DNA of 64,000 nt from Cotesia glomerata (Eukaryota > Arthropoda > Insecta > Hymenoptera > Braconidae): the NCBI RefSeq assembly GCF_020080835.1, contig NC_058167.1, forward strand, positions 15,709,403 through 15,773,402. The letters run 5' to 3'. Below are positions 63,437 through 64,000 of the stretch, one piece after another; the first letter of the stretch is position 1, and each line of letters opens with the position of its first letter. The position numbers and the translations under genes are program-made. The notes beneath the pieces were generated by a model. The model did not search any database. It was not told where the DNA came from and worked only from the letters and a program-made list of their open reading frames with translations.

Positions 63437-63640
63437 ACATTAAAGTTAGCAGTCATTAGAGAATTAAAAAAATTTTTTTAACAAATAAATTTGTTCCAAA
63501 AAATTATTTTTGAAAAATTGCATTTTTTATTTTTAAAAATTTTTACAAGTCAATTTTTTTTAATAATTTTTTTTGCTATAATTTATTTGTTAAAAAAAAA
63601 TTCTAAAAATTATTAAATATCTGCTAAATTAATTTTCATT
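63437..63640. mobile_element. dispersed inverted-repeat element copies (one full, one partial left)
   Basis: The full copy has acattaaagttagcagtcat at the left and aatatctgctaaattaattt at the right. A partial copy, 63270-63436, runs directly into it, with ttttttgccgtaatttattt in both. Together they indicate nested or tandem insertion. Confidence 0.6.
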
Positions 63641-64000
63641 CTACTTTTTTGAAATGTCAAATGTCTTGTAATGTAAATGATCTTATCGACTACTGTTAAA
63701 AATTTTATTAAAAAAATAAAAAAATCCATCTTCAAAGAATTATGACAGTCAAAAATTCATAGCTATTTTTTTTTTAATTATAGCGGATAAAAATTGCATA
63801 TTTCTGTCAGTATAAATTATTTAAATAATTATCACCATTTTAAATCAAGGTAATTTTTACTCTAAAATTTTGGATTAAAATTTTTCTTTCAGAATTTTGA
63901 TAAATAAAATTTTAATAGATTGCAAAACGGCTCCATTTTGCTACATAGAAAGTTTTTGTAGAAAAAATATGAATAAAATGGCGAAATATTCCACAAATCC

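Larger units (their letters stand above)
57971..64000. other. phosphatase 3' UTR and downstream AT-rich DNA; no gene seen
   Basis: Mostly A/T, with a few GC-richer spots: 58320-58450 (gatctcgatcgcatgagg), 59000-59045, and 62240-62305 (a possible structured element). Poly-T near 59811-59834 and repeat copies at 61660-61862 and 63437-63640 occur. Small frames, for example minus 60035-60235, show no motif. Confidence 0.5.

Overview
This is a window from an AT-rich insect nuclear genome, most likely a hymenopteran and plausibly a parasitoid wasp. That assignment is inferred from three things: insect-type orthologues split by small introns, strong A/T bias outside exons, and many short AT-rich inverted-repeat (MITE-like) elements. 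No bacterial, organellar or viral genes were recognised.

Layout. 1-17134 holds no recognised protein gene. It contains GC-richer islands with good splice-donor sites that I read as possible promoters and leader exons of the next gene, plus one MITE-like element. 17135-37344 (+) is a tramtrack (ttk) BTB/zinc-finger gene. Two common exons carry the BTB domain and an AT-hook, followed by three alternative terminal cassettes: a Ttk69-type (22527-23188), a Ttk88-type (31605-32380), and a third three-exon zinc-finger cassette (35758-37344) that matches neither Drosophila isoform I know. 40672-42939 (+) is frizzled (3 coding exons, 579 aa). 45465-46147 (-) is a FAM210B-like mitochondrial membrane protein with its 5' end unresolved. 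46899-47772 (-) is an unrecognised two-exon gene of about 195 aa. 48937-50983 (+) is mitochondrial aspartate aminotransferase (7 exons, 434 aa). 54234-57790 (+) is a CTD small phosphatase (SCP/CTDSPL type, 4 exons, 297 aa) whose reading frame continues 59 codons past its TAG. 57971-64000 is AT-rich 3' flank with repeats.

Mobile DNA. At least five non-autonomous families were seen. (1) A TIR family in a frizzled intron with a second copy at 46.4 kb. (2) Two tandem palindromes at 44.7-45.2 kb. (3) A roughly 1 kb foldback filling a phosphatase intron and itself interrupted by (4) a 275-bp MITE. (5) A dispersed family of about 200 bp with GTTAGCCGAC-like ends and many copies, one inside a Got2 intron. 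An Achilles-type element near 7.8-8.1 kb may be a sixth.

The genes do not form a pathway. ttk is a developmental repressor, fz a Wnt/planar-polarity receptor, FAM210B-like and Got2 mitochondrial proteins, and the phosphatase acts on phosphoserine. The most interesting signals are the third ttk terminal cassette and the candidate stop-codon readthrough of the phosphatase. All exon boundaries were read by eye from splice sites and reading phase; no alignment or search was run.
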